NCBI GenBank assembly: GCA_902806575.1
Contig: CADCXD010000018.1
Coordinates: forward strand, 620,001-684,000
DNA length: 64,000 bases
Source of the DNA: Jackrogersella multiformis
Taxonomy: Eukaryota; Ascomycota; Sordariomycetes; Xylariales; Hypoxylaceae
Reading direction: 5' to 3'
Shown here: piece after piece, positions 12,230-24,863 of the stretch
Numbering within the stretch: position 1 is the stretch's first letter
Layout of the letters: each line of letters opens with the position of its first letter
Position numbers and translations under genes: made by a program
Notes under the pieces: model-generated
What the model saw: the letters and a program-made list of their open reading frames with translations, nothing else
The model's database searches: none
Told to the model about the DNA's origin: nothing

Positions 12230-14940
12230 ATGCGGCAATGCACCGGCAACAACCTCGCAAGCGACGGGAACTATCCAGACCTGCAAGCGACCCGCCACAA
12301 TGCAGTTATCCGAAGTGGCACGATGGACTATCACAACAGCCTCCTCGATCAAGCCCGACAGGAGCACGAGTCGGACCAACCTCGAAAATCCCATACGCAT
12401 CCCACCCAGAACCACTCTCTCGGTTCAATTCGACAATGGCTGCTGCTATCGAACAATAAGAAACAGGGAACGACGGTGAACAACGTTAATAACGGGAGAG
12501 CATGTAGTAAGAAGGCAAAGAATGAGAAGGATCAGAATAACCACGAAGTGGCGCTGCCGCCACATCCACATCTTACTAGAAGAGATATCGAAGAATTTGA
12601 GGCTCTTCCCATAGCTATCAGGAGGAAGGTTAGTTGCTATATACATGTTTTTTTTTTTCGTTTTTTTTCTTGTTTCTTCACTCCATTTACCTATTTATCC
12701 ATTTACCATTATCCATTTACCTGCCTATGTACCTATCTTGGGTAAGGTACTACTGCCTACCTACCTAATCTAGGTAGGATACACGAACTTTATTCCTCCC
12801 CCTCTCATTGACCGTGCCCGGCACCCGGCACTGGGCACATCATCAACACCATCCGTTTTAGGTCTTTCTTCTCAGATTGGTCAGGGACGATCCGCCGCGG
12901 CTTCTGCGTGGCAAGTCCTCTCTGACCAATTGGGATAGTCGTATAGACCTTGGGATGGTATTGGTGGTGGTTCGCTTATACTACCTAGGTACATAGTATA
13001 TTAGTCTGGCTGGCTGGCCGCTGCCCACTAGCTACTTACGTACCTAGGTACCTAAAGCAACACCAACAAGCAAGACGCCAACTGGAAGCAATGGCGGCGA
13101 CCAAACTTAGATTGGTTTAAACTATCTACACTACCACCCTAACTACCTAGGTACCGTTACTACCCTACCACATTACTACCTAGTACCTAGGCAATATCTA
13201 TGCCTTGCATATTAACAACGCTTTGGGCCACTGCGAGTGCATGTTCTCGCATCTTTCATGCGTGCATGGGCTCCATAGGATCCATCAACTATCTATTATG
13301 CCCGTTCCTGCAGCAGAGCACACAGATATACAGATACACACACACACACACACCTACTTACATACATTTCATCCGCGTCCCCCTCCACCCCCCCTCCATT
13401 CCCCATTCCCCATTCCATACTTCGTACTTAGGAAAGAATTCTGCCCGTTGTTTATCTTAATTTATTTTGATTTGATTTGGGTTTGTGCCTTTACTAAATC
13501 ATCATCCCCTCCTTCGCGCAGTATTTCTCCACCTTGGAACGTTTGCGTCTCGCTCAAACCTCTGGTACCTTGGGCCCCCCAAACGACGCCTCTTACAGAC
13601 ATCATAGACTGAGAGGAGCTTCTCTCAGCGCTGCCCCTGCCAGACGATTGGAACGTCCGACTACCACTCCATCCCATCACGGCCACGCAGCCTCAGTAGA
13701 TTTTGCCTTCCTGGCTAGGCTTCCCACCAAGGTTAGGGAAAAGCATCTTAGTAGGGAGGAGCAGGTCGTTATCGCACAGCAGTTGCGTAAGAGCGTCATC
13801 CTGGATGCCGCCGACGAGGCTTTCTTGAAGGCGGGCCGTCTTGCGAACACACGCTATACCCCTCCACCTTATCCGCCTACTTTGTCCTCGTCAGCGCGAC
13901 CCAGCATGGAGTCCATGGCGAGCGACAATGCTTCCGTCCGTGCCCACGATGCGCTATATGACAGTTTTCGATGGTTAGACGAAGATGATGATCTCGACCT
14001 TCGCCTCGCTCTAGACGACTATCATGTGAATCTGAGAGAGACGACGCCCATGCCTTCCAAAGATCCACCGAGGCCCCCTTCTTTCCGTCGTCACATGTCC
14101 TTCTCTAAGGTCCCTTTTGGCCGCTCGTCCGTCTCCTCGAGTCGACCCGGAACCAAGGATGCCTTACCTCCTACCTCCTATTCGGCGTCACAAAGTCCCG
14201 TCTCCTACCCGCCACCTGTCCGGCGGGCATCTAGAGCTCTGTCCCTAATCACTCCGAAGCATGCTGTCCACGAGTCAATATCCTCAATTGACCCCGGCGC
14301 AGCTCATTACCAGGATCCCGAGGCGCGCCTAAAATTGCGCGTCTACCTTGCATCACCACAAAAGTTTGATGAAGCAATCGAGTTTGGTTTTCCTTCAAAT
14401 GATCATTCGCCGGCAGACACATATAGAGATCTGTCGAATGCTAAGGGCCAATCACGCTTGATGTTCTCGCCCGACTCGGAGAAGTTCAAGACGTTCCTCT
14501 CGGATGATCGATCATCTACTTATAGCGAGGATATATCGCTGCCGGACCCCGAGTCGCCTAAGACCCCTAACACGCTAGATAAGCAAGTTAAGCCTCTCCA
14601 GCTCTCAGCCACCGACGACTATTCCTCGAGACCTTCAGAAGGCTATGCGCAAGTGCCTGCAGCTTCCCGCGAAATGACACTGCGTATGACGCTTACACGA
14701 CCAGATTTGCGGGCCTGCGAAGATCATATCTACGGGTGGCAGAATGTATCACGGCAATGTTCAAGCAAACCGGCTCAGATTTTGGCATTACGTGACGACA
14801 TGCCTACGTCTACGTACGTCAGCCACGGTCCCAAGGAGAGCATGGACAAAATCTTTGCCGACATTGATCAGGAGCTCGGTCCTCCGACTTCAGATAACAA
14901 TGTCATGAAGCGCATCTGGAACCGAGTACGACGAGGATAA
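12230..14940 (+). CDS. conserved fungal Ser/Pro-rich protein of unknown function
   Basis: Two exons, 12230-12628 and 13522-14940, encode 605 residues. The junction joins IAIRRK to YFSTLERLRL; the join reads naturally as one helix-like segment, and donor GTTAGT and acceptor CGCAG fit phase 0. The N-terminal part is polar and disordered, followed by PHLTRRDIEEFEALP. The second exon has FLARLPTKVREKHLSREEQ and then a long Ser/Pro/Arg-rich region (PPRPPSFRRH, SRPGTKD, PPPVRRASRAL). It ends with a compact segment, MDKIFADIDQELGPP, and a basic tail (MKRIWNRVRRG). I recall similar proteins being annotated in filamentous ascomycetes as hypothetical or loosely as mucin, without an assigned function. 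No signal peptide or membrane segment is visible, so a cytosolic or nuclear scaffold is more likely than a secreted mucin. The 893-bp intron is unusually long. Confidence 0.78.
12629..13521 (+). repeat. 893-bp intron loaded with palindromes and a CA microsatellite
   Basis: The intron between the two exons of the Ser/Pro-rich gene contains ACCTAGGT at about 12983, 13042 and 13145, several TACCTA half-sites and a (CA)n run at 13336-13353. Most other introns in the window are 50-100 bp, and none exceeds 175 bp. No embedded gene is convincing. Confidence 0.6.
13336..13353. repeat. (CA)n microsatellite inside the long intron
   Basis: An uninterrupted run of nine AC units in the 893-bp intron of the Ser/Pro-rich gene. 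Confidence 0.85.
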
Positions 14941-17793
14941 ATAATACAGGCAATGGCCAGCTCTGACGAGAGCAACCAGTCACGGCTGCCAATAATCCTT
15001 CTCATAACTACTTGGTCAATTTGTCTCACCGACATAGTCCTGCTTTCGTTATGGCATATTACTCCGCCTCTTCGACTTGTGTCCCCCCCTTTTTTTTAAA
15101 CCTCGCGTGGGTTGTATACCCTCGATTATTTACTTGCAAGAAGAAAACGACCACTCGCGCCTTAGAGAACGTGGAGGAAACTGATGACATCGGATTGTGA
15201 CAATCATATCAAACCTGGCGTTCATGTACCCGGAATCGATCATTGCCTGGAGTTACGAGGGGTTGACATTGGTTTTTCAGCAATTAGCAAGGTATTGAAA
15301 ATGCTATTACTCTTGAGAGGCCGGCTTGTTTGTAGGCCGGCTACGAGACATGTGCTGGTAAAGAGCAGCTTGTGGAGACACGAATTGCAATGGGAATAGC
15401 TAATATCACATTCCCCTTTACCCTTTACTACTCTTCAATTGGCTTCAGAGATGTTCATTATTGCAGCTCTTAGTCTAGATGCAAAATAAAAATTTATCCA
15501 AGCCGAGGCGCTTAGGCCGGCTGGACATCATCTTTTGGGGTTCCTGATGCTGAGAACTGATCGAGAATTGGCCATTGGAGAGTGATAGTCGTAATAGTAC
15601 GAGCTATCTAAACCTAGCTAAGCAGGCCTTGCATACCTAGGTAGAGATTTACCTGGATTCATGCGGGATGCGCAGATCTGCGAGGGGCCTGAGCGGTGAG
15701 ACTATCAACTCGCACCTAGCTGCCTAGCTAATACCTAGTACTAACCAGTGCTAGTAGCGCATATACCTATACCTAGGTATGTATTCGGCTCCTCAAGCTG
15801 AAATAAAATATTATCGAAACACCAAACACCACCGGACGCAAGGCGAGGTTTCTTAGACGCTTCTAATACTAGTCAACCACATAGTCAACCACATAGTCGA
15901 TCACATAGTCATCATAGCGCGCGGGTTCCTCTTAGACTTACTACTAGTGCTGCCATCTATACGATAACTAGCCACATAAAGGCGAGACTATATATATATT
16001 TGTCTAATAGACGCCCGACAGGACGGGCCTAGCAACTTTCACCCTGCAGGTACGAGTAGCGCCATGCGATCCTTTACCTAGCTCTGGCCTGGGGTCGTTC
16101 CTCATTGGGGGGGGACATGCTCAGCTTCTCCCTTGGCACTGCTCTACACACATAGTACATATTAGATCAGACGCTGTCGGGGGTTTCGGGTGAGTCTGCC
16201 ATGCACGTATATGTATGTAGGTAGGTAATAGGTACTCAGACCGCTAGATGGCGCAAGAATATGAATGAGTATGTATGTACTTGCTAGCTACTAGGTATTA
16301 CTGCGCATAGTAGTTGGTTGGTAATAACTTCTAAGAAATCGGTTATACATAATCATAGATAGAAGAACCCCATAGAGATCAAATTGCATTTCCTTTTCTA
16401 GGTCAGCATGAACGAATGTAATGAGCTGCAGCATGAATAATAATAGTATGCAATATAACTCTCGGGCGAGGGAGAAAAGAAAAAAAAACCAGACTGGAGC
16501 GAAGGAGGCGGACACATTTATTATGAACATGGAATGTTCGATAAGAGCGACCAAAAAACGACGGAGGAGACGGAACCGGAATTAGATAAGCGGATTGTTC
16601 GGTATCGCAAGTAGTGTAGGTAAAAAGATTAAACTACCTTGGTACCTACCTAGGTAAGTAACGGAATAAATTAAAATACTTGGGTACCTCCCCTCGTGTA
16701 AGCAGGTAGAGAAAAAAAGAAAAGAAAAAGAATAAAAGAATAACCATAATAGGAGGGGGAGGCAGAATAAAATAATAATAAAACACTAATAGATGGAAGC
16801 AAAGCGTTATGCGCAGCAAGGGATGGGACTTCCTTTCTGACTTGACGTTCGAACGTTGTATCCCGAACCCTGAGCACGCTGCATGGTGCATGGATACCTA
16901 CCTAGTACATGGATTGTGCATCCAAGCCCGCAGCTGAAATTTTTTTTTTATTTAAATTCTACGCAGCTACAAGACGGAGAGATCCTGCCTTGACCTGCCT
17001 TGACCTGCCTATCCCTGCATTCCATTACTCCACATGCTTCAAGGTTTCGTAACACCCATCCAACCGGTATCTCGCTTCATATTAATAGGTAACTCCGTGA
17101 AGATTTCATGTATATTACATGCTCAACCGTATCACATTGCCATTAAATAAAAGGGGGGATACCTACCTAGGTGTATTTTAATATAGATAAACAAGGTAGA
17201 TCAGAAAATATCAGAATGGAATATTTGATCAAGGTTGCTATATTCATCGACAACCCGAAATATCCTTCCGAGATGTTGCAGCCTAAATCTATAATAAATT
17301 GCCTACTAGTCTACCTAGGTAGGTTTACTGGGCAAATATAGAAGCATTCCATTCGTCTACTATGTTCTATCTGTTAAACTGGAACGAAAAACCGCAGGGT
17401 CGTCCAGTTCCCGCGATGAGTCAATCTTTGCTAATTGGAAAAAGTGATACACAGGTCCATCGTCAAGTATACAAGTTCACACAAAGCAAGCCACCCCTGG
17501 TACTCCTAAACCTTGGTGGTGATGCTGATCCAAACGGGAAACCGAAACTATCTCCTCCATCGTGCAATGCTACAGTGACTAAATATAGACGATGCTGTAG
17601 ACAATGACGTGACCATGACTAGGTTAGTTACCTACCTAGGTAGGTAGTTATCTTCTGCCTAAACCACCCCTCCCCTAGATCATTCGTGATTTTCCTAAAA
17701 CCTGCCTATGCGCCTCCCGAGTTGCGAATACATTCAAATTCCCCCCTTTCTGCTCCGCATGCCATAAGAGGAAAGATGGCCCCCACTCGTCGC
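14941..17793. repeat. intergenic region with palindromes and tandem repeats
   Basis: This 2.85-kb gap separates two convergent genes. It contains ACCTAGGT at about 15635, 15771, 16648, 17165, 17313 and 17634. It also has an imperfect 12-bp tandem repeat at 15871-15916, a 10-bp TGCCTTGACC repeat near 16986-17010, and homopolymer G and A runs. Short frames (15012-15200, 16646-16891 minus, 17362-17607) show no protein signature. The first few hundred bases are probably the 3' UTR of the upstream gene. Confidence 0.65.
15871..15916 (+). repeat. 12-bp tandem repeat, about 3.5 copies
   Basis: The unit AGTCAACCACAT occurs twice exactly at 15871-15882 and 15883-15894, then as AGTCGATCACAT, then a partial copy. 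It looks like a minisatellite produced by local slippage. Confidence 0.85.
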
Positions 17794-20700
17794 TCACACA
17801 TCATCGTCGCTATCGTCACCGAGCAGCTCGCCTTCATCTTCATCCACAATGGCGTAGTCGCCTCTGCCTCGGGCGAAGCTGTCTCTCGTCGTGTATCTCC
17901 GCTGGCTTCCCCGTAACCAGCCATACCGACCACCGCTGTCTCCCCTGGTCCTAAAGCTATCCACTGTAGAACTTACACTGCGCCATAGGCTGCCTATTAG
18001 GAGTGGCATCGCGCCGACCACCGCTACCACGGCCGATACGGTCACCACCGGGTACTTGACCCACGGCGAGTCGCTGTGCAGTCCGCTCTGTTCACCAAGC
18101 CGGATCTGTCCGAACTTACTTTGCCAGTTGCGGTAGACCCACCAACCGGCCAGTGACGCGAAGCCGATCGGAAGAACGATGGCGAAGAACAGACCGACGC
18201 CCGAGATGCCACGCGCTTTTTCGAATTCTTCCTCGTGGCCAGGGCAAGGATGGGGCTTGAGCACCTTGTCGGCCTCGAAGCCTCCTTTGCAAGTTGTCAA
18301 GGGGATTCGACGGAATCCGCTAGGTTCGTAGTACTCGATTTCGTCGGGGTTCGCCTTGCAAACTTGCTCCGGATCAAGGGGTTGAAGACCCTCCACGAGT
18401 CCACAGTGCCCGTGGTTGTCCATCTCATAGTTATAGTCGCTAAGGAAACGTAGTTAGCACCCAACAGACATTTCGTAGTACCATCTGGCCTCTGCACTTA
18501 CCATTCAAAGTCTTGTCGAGTACACTCGCAGTTCTCAACATTGTACAGGTGTTGAAGCTTGTAGCCATTATAACACTTCCTGTCCTTCTTTTTACGTATG
18601 TAGTAGTTCTTATGGCCGAACAGACAGTCGTTTGGCTGCAAAGGATGTTTTGGCGACCATAATTCGTAGTCAGACTTATCCTTGTCCTCATCATCCTTGC
18701 ATGTCTCGCTCGCCAAACCTGAGAAGTCGATGTTGACGGTGAAGAGCTTGTCCCCTTGGTGGCCCCAGAAGAGAAAGTTCCTAGACGCACCAGATCGCAA
18801 AGTTGTGATATCGGTGATGACGACGTCGGCATCCGAGAACGTATAGTCATTCCAAGTGTCGCCCCGATCAAGTGAGTAGGATATAGACTTGGATTTCGTG
18901 TTTCTTTGCGCGAGGACCACGATAGATCCTTGGTCACCGAAAGACCATGTCCAGCTCCCCTTCTTAACCATCTTCCAGCTTAGCCCAGCATCAGCCGTCA
19001 TGTAAGTGTCGGCATCTTTAGGGTCCCCGAGGATAGGGCCAACGTTGCCGATGCCGAACATGATGCCGACTGCCGACTCTGATGAATACGTCTTCCCATG
19101 GTCGGACCGTTCAGTATATCCGTGAATATGAAGAGCGCATGACTCATCGCCGGTTTTACTACTGCAACTGAACTCCTTGCCGTCGAGATCCCGTTCCGGA
19201 GGTGGTAGAAAACTCCACTCGGCCCCGTCGTTGTGGCTGATTCTAGTCTGAAGCCTTTTCGGCTCCGAGTCACTGCCCTTGTTCTCAACTGTGTTGACTA
19301 GCACAACGCCTTCGAGGCCGAGCATCTTCTCGAAATCCACATAATAGTCCCTATCGCAGTTAACGCCGGCGATACTTAGGACGTAAGACGTCCCGTTTGA
19401 GTTGCTTTTGAGGATCGACCCGTAGCGGTGGTTTTCCTCTTCCTCGGTTACGACGAACAGGTTGACAGCGTGGGTCGAACTATCCAGAACAGTATATGCA
19501 TTCGTATGCGGAACTTGGAAATTGTACGGGAAATGGGCCGGTGCATAATCCCGCCCGTTTATACTAGCAAGCGCGTTGAGAGTCCCCTCTGTCCGGTTTT
19601 CCGTAGCCACAACAATAAACTCAGCCATGGCCGCGAAATTGCTGACGTTCCGTAGGGCTACGCTCATCTCATATCTCGGGAACTCATCGGTATATAAGAG
19701 CTGGAGGGGGTTGTTATCTTCGTTATCCTCGCGCGCCCTTGCGAGGCAAAGTATTTGCGTGTTGTTGCGAAATTTGTATGCAGACGAGCCTGTGAACTCG
19801 CACTTTACCACGTTCCGCTTGATCGTTCTCCAACTGTCGCCACGATCCATAGAGAGAGATGCTTCAAGGTAGCAGTCGCCCTTCCTAGGGCACCTCTTTC
19901 CATGCCATATGAGCCAGTCTGGTCGATCCGGATGAAATGCAAGGGGTATCCTCTCCAAGGAAGGATCTGGTTCATCTCGTGGTTCGAAATAGTCGAAATG
20001 CCGACCTCGATCAACGGTGTAGAACACTTTCTTTTCCCGCGTTAAGAGGAATGCCATATCCTTGGCATAAGGATGAGTGACGACAGCATAAACCCCTTCG
20101 TTTCCGGGTAGCTTAGCTTTCGTCCAATTCTTACCGTGATCGTGTGTTATAAAAACATCACCCGCCGTACGAGTAAGGGTTTTATACGGCCTAGCAATGA
20201 TTGTCTCTCCATCCTCAGAATCTAAGTCACCCCGCTCGAGGTAGTGTTTATCGAATCGATCAAAATCGCCCTCGAAAGGCCTTCGAACGTGTTCGATTTC
20301 ATTGCTACCAGGCACACTCGGAGAACCTATAGCATCTGAGCACTTCCACTCCTTCTGTTTATCTTTCTGGTCACCCCCGCTGCGTTTGCATTCGTTTCCA
20401 GGGATGAGACGCCAACCGGACGACCCCATAAACGTCTTATCCGGATCATCCCCCTTACAAACATCCTTGGGGGCGATGATTGGGCCAGCGGGTTTGCACT
20501 CGTCGCCATCTCGCACAAAGTTGAAGTCACACTCAAAATCGGCGTCGGTGCAGTCACACGGAGAAAACTCAGGAAGAGGATCCTTGAACTCTTGCTTGAT
20601 GAAGCACTTCGCGTCCTTCTTCCGCCTGTGATACTTCTGCTTATGGCCCATCACGCAACTTGGTTCGCCATTATCATCTACCCGCGCAAACCAATATTCC

Positions 20701-22406
20701 ATGTCACTATCTTCACAAGTATCCTCGTGTAGACCCTCAAAGTCGATCGAGATGACGAAGAACCCAGTAGGCGAGGTCTTTGACCCCTTTCGACCAGTGA
20801 GCAGGAACTTAAGGCTACTCGAGTCTTGGGTAGTTTGCAACGTCCAAGGAGAAATGCTCAGGCCGTCAGGCAATTCGGCCTTGTCCCAACTTTTACCATG
20901 GTCCAGGGAGTATTTGATCTCCTTCACATCATCTTTCTCGCTATCTCCAATAGCGAGGAGGATAGAACCCTGGTCGCCGAATTCGTATTTGTGCGGACCA
21001 TTTGGTCCCTCGATCCATGTCCTGCCGGCATCGTCTGATATGTAAAGATGCGATTCCGAGTAGTTTTTTAGATGACTTCCCTGATTACCGTTGGCCATTA
21101 TGAGACCTGGAGCAGGACTTGAGAAGATGGGGCCAACATTATTTATCTCTGTGACGGAATGCAGATGGAGTTCCTCGTCGCCCGTCTTAATAGACTCTAA
21201 AGTTCTGCCATCATCGAAAGTGATCTTGGTCTTGATTTTTTTTTCAGCCTTGCCCTCCTCTACCTCTTCCCAGTTGTCTACCTGGTTGACCAGAAAGATT
21301 CCCTGGATGTTGGAGACTTTTTCGAAGTCGACTCTAGACTTCAAATCGCGGTTGGTATGCTCGGCATTTCTAGTGAAATATGTGCCGTTTGAATTGCTAG
21401 TCAGCAATGTGCCCATCGGGGTGGACAATCGTTTGCTTGTCCTGACATCAATCTGTATGCTATAGTTGGTGCTCTCCAATACGGTGTACGAGGCTTCGAG
21501 AAGAGAATGGTCATGAGGGAAGACGGCACGGTGCCATTTTCGGGTGTCGCCGCTCACGAATAGAGTCATCTCGGCCGTGTTGCGCGAAGTGGCAGCTACT
21601 AGGAGGTATTTCTTGACTTCGGCTATGCTCACAATACCCTTGATGGAGCTGCCGCCATTTAAATCCGGCTCATATTCCTGGATGACCCCGTCGGCTGTTT
21701 CGGCACTGAAGAAATTGTCGGATATCAGAAGGCGATTGTCCTCCTGAGGAGAAAATATGCCTCCTCTGATAACACACAGTATTCTCTGGTCGTCCAGGTC
21801 GTCCTCGCCCGTGGTGAAAAGTGGCGAGGACTTGGCCCACCAGCAGCCTTGAGTGCTTCCGCGCAAGAATACGGCATCGTCCTCAAAGCCATTTTTGGTG
21901 TACATGACGACCTCTTCGCAGAGATCCGGGAATGGGCAATCCATACCTGTGAACAAGATCTTGTTCGGGTCGCTGGCGTGGAACTTCATCCATCGGCCGA
22001 AGGTATCGATAAAACTGCTCGTATACGCATCGGTAAAGAAGGTTTTCCATGTTTCCCCTTGATCGTCCGTCTTCCAATGGACGTTGCCACGGGTCAAAAC
22101 ATAGGCTCGCTTAGGATCGTATTCGTGCATAACCAGAGCCTCTGCCTTCTCGTGGTCGATCCCTTCAGCCTTTGACCAAGTTACGCCTCCATCAGCCGAT
22201 CGCCAAATAGTATAGGCTTCTTGAAACAGGACGACGTTAGAGCCCTTGAAATAGTTTAGATTGTTCGGAGGGTATTCGAATTCTTTGGAGACGATAGTCG
22301 GTCCGTTCTTCGCGTAAACAGTCGGGGCTATCCACAGAAGGGCAGTCAGCAAGAAGATGGTCGACCATAGTGAGGCTGCCGCCCCCGAAGTTCCCCTGGC
22401 CCTCAT
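17794..22406 (-). CDS. vps10: vacuolar sorting receptor Vps10 (sortilin family)
   Basis: Vps10 is a type I receptor that carries vacuolar hydrolases such as carboxypeptidase Y from the late Golgi to endosomes. Exons on the minus strand are 22406-18502 and 18439-17794, with a 62-bp intron splitting a Cys codon; the product has 1516 residues, close to yeast Vps10. The start at 22406 gives a signal peptide with hydrophobic core FLLTALLWIAP; upstream in-frame codons lack an ATG. The lumenal part has two tandem Vps10 halves, each with Asp-box repeats (SADGGVTW, SDDAGRTW, THDHGKNW, SLDRGDTW) and a Cys-rich 10CC module (CDCTDADFECDF; CECTRQDFECDY). A membrane segment lies at about 1380-1404, a second hydrophobic stretch at about 1431-1454, and the tail has a YAIV and an EGELL motif followed by an acidic end. 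The family call is secure. Confidence 0.95.
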
Positions 22407-24863
22407 GGTTGTGTGGTTATCGACGTTAACGTGGAGATCATGACAACGTATTTGCCTCGGCAAAGAGAAGGGACTTGAGGAGATGGATAAAGGTGGATGT
22501 CGAAGGGCGCAAGCGGAGGGATGGTGGTGCGAGCTTTTTTTATTTTTTATGTTAGTAGTAGAAACAGGGAGCTGTTATTACTAAATAGGACAGAGATAAT
22601 AGAGCTCTAGAAACAATAATATGGTGACGGGTTTCTTCCTTTGGTTTTTGTTGGAAAGAAAATTGATGATCAAGATTAGATGGATTGAAGTTGAAGACTA
22701 AACTAATCACTGCATTAAGTGTTAAGTGTCATCGGTTATCAGTTGTTAGGTAGATACCTAGGTGTAGATGTACGATACGTAGTACATACCTAAAAGTTGA
22801 GAGTCTCAGCTTTCTAGATGCGCCGCGCGGACATTACCATGTATGTAGGGACCCACGTCGTACGTAGGTACTTGCAGATAGGTACCTAGGTACATTAGAT
22901 ATCGTAGCTGCCCAGCTAGGTACCAGGTGCTTTAACATTGGATTATGTATCCACCTCCGGTGCTTACCTCATAATGTACATTAGTAACTAATAGAGTCCC
23001 GCTAACATCTAACCAATCGTCTATTTATTGGGGCTTAGCTCGAGTGCTTTGCCACATATCATATCATGGCTGTGGCTTAAATATTCATTGGATAGGTATA
23101 CCTACTAACTGCATGAAGTAGGTATATGCATGGGGTAGGTTCGACTGATGAATTCAAGTAAGAATCTCACGGTAGCTTAAGAATGATAGGAGCATTCACG
23201 TTTAGAAAATAATAAAGGCACTTAAGGCAGATATTATATACCTAGGTATTTATGTAGGTAGGTACTGTATAGGTACCTAGGTAGTATATATATTAGCTAG
23301 TAAAAAAGGGTACTTAAGCACCGTGAATGAAGATGGCGTAAAGATCATTAGGTACCTAATAAAGGGCGTTAAAATAAACAGTGCAAGTACATTCTAGAAA
23401 TGACATTTTTAAAGACTTCTACGGTTGGAATGACGCTAGGGCAAGATCAGATGAAGTTTACAAACAGGTACCTAGAAACCAGGCTAATAGAACTTAAGGA
23501 TGTAGGTAGACAACCTTGCTGCCTTGGAACCCGCACCGTCTGTGGAGGTAACTGCTTCTACACTAGTGTACCTGGCAGCCTGGTTAGTGCTATGGGAGGT
23601 ATGTACGCCATGAGTTCTTACATACAGCGTTCAACCCCCACTGGTCTGTTTCCTCTGAAACGAGTGAGATCCCTGCAAAACTGAAACATCCCTAGGTAAC
23701 TACTATTCCTAAAATGCATAAGTGCATTTTATTGATTGTATATGTACATGATAAATTGGTCAAGTCTTTATAAGTGTACCTACGTAGACCACCGTTTCCG
23801 CGATATAGGGAGGTAGGTTGCAATGCTACTTGAGACTTATTTGCAATCAGTATAATTCTTATAGATCTTAGATTTATGTGCTACCTATTCTGGCACCCAG
23901 AGGGCATACAACATATTGCGTGGCATGGGTGTAAATCATAATGGATCTTAGGATCCCAAACATTCATATGATAGGTAGGTACACATGTAAGTAATATTAA
24001 CCTTACATAGTAGCATTTTCCCATGGGGCTTTACACTAGTTTGTTAGTGACTCCTTAACCCCTCGCCCCACTAATTAAATCTCCGGGGCGTGAATTGGCA
24101 ATGATAATACGATGATGAAGACATCTACTACACTAGGTACCTATGTAAGTTGTTAAATATATTCTTTTGAGATTCAGTACATTATTGTCGTAATAAGAAT
24201 TGGATTAATATATTTTGTCCAAGTGCTTATTTAACGACTATTTGAATACCTAGGTAGCCACCTAGGTAGGTAGGCAGGTAACCATCATAACAAATAGCAA
24301 AAACTCTAGGTTTACGTAGTAGGTACCAAGGGAGCGGCGGATGGGCAGGGCTAAACGTGCCAACAGGGTTTATAGGTGTAAACATACATGTAGGAAACGA
24401 AAGATGTGTCTCAGGTTCCTTCTATTTTAATAATTCCTCGCACTCACATCCGTTATAGTTACATATTAAGCGGGAAGGCTACCTAGTTTAAAGGTACCTT
24501 CCTAACCTTGGAAGTAAATAATCGCTCCTTCTAAGCTCCCGCCGCAACTGCATATTTCTAATTTGATCCTAGTTTATCGCTCGCCTAGTGACGCGACAGA
24601 TTGTTCTTCCCCTTTTCTTTTCTTTTTTATTTTATTTTCTATCCAGCTTCGTCCATTTCCTCTCCCGCTAGCTTTGTTCTTTCGTCTACATCTACGTCCC
24701 ACACGCGATATAAATCCTGTCTTCTCTCAACCATATTCCAACCCTGCTTGTTTACCTCTGATATACCTCTGATACAGAATCACTCATCGTGCAAACAAAT
24801 CTCGACCTCGATATAATACAAAGCAAAAGTACGCATCGATCAAGCCGACCATACATCTCCATC
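22407..24863. repeat. divergent intergenic region with palindromes
   Basis: This 2.5-kb region lies between the Vps10 and NTF2-like starts, so it should hold both promoters. It has ACCTAGGT copies near 22754, 22881, 23240, 23273 and two close together near 24247-24265. It ends with a T/C-rich stretch (about 24600-24680) upstream of the NTF2-like ATG. The 94-codon ATG frame at 23400-23684 has no supporting motif. Confidence 0.6.
24600..24680 (+). promoter_or_regulatory. CT-rich leader upstream of the NTF2-like gene
   Basis: A T/C-dominated stretch lies about 180-260 bp before the ATG at 24864. Position and composition match common fungal core-promoter pyrimidine tracts; function is inferred. 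Confidence 0.35.

Noticed and set aside
23400..23684. 94-codon ATG frame in the Vps10/NTF2-like intergenic region
   Set aside because: Isolated, partly overlaps TAGG-type elements, and no motif or codon bias supports it.
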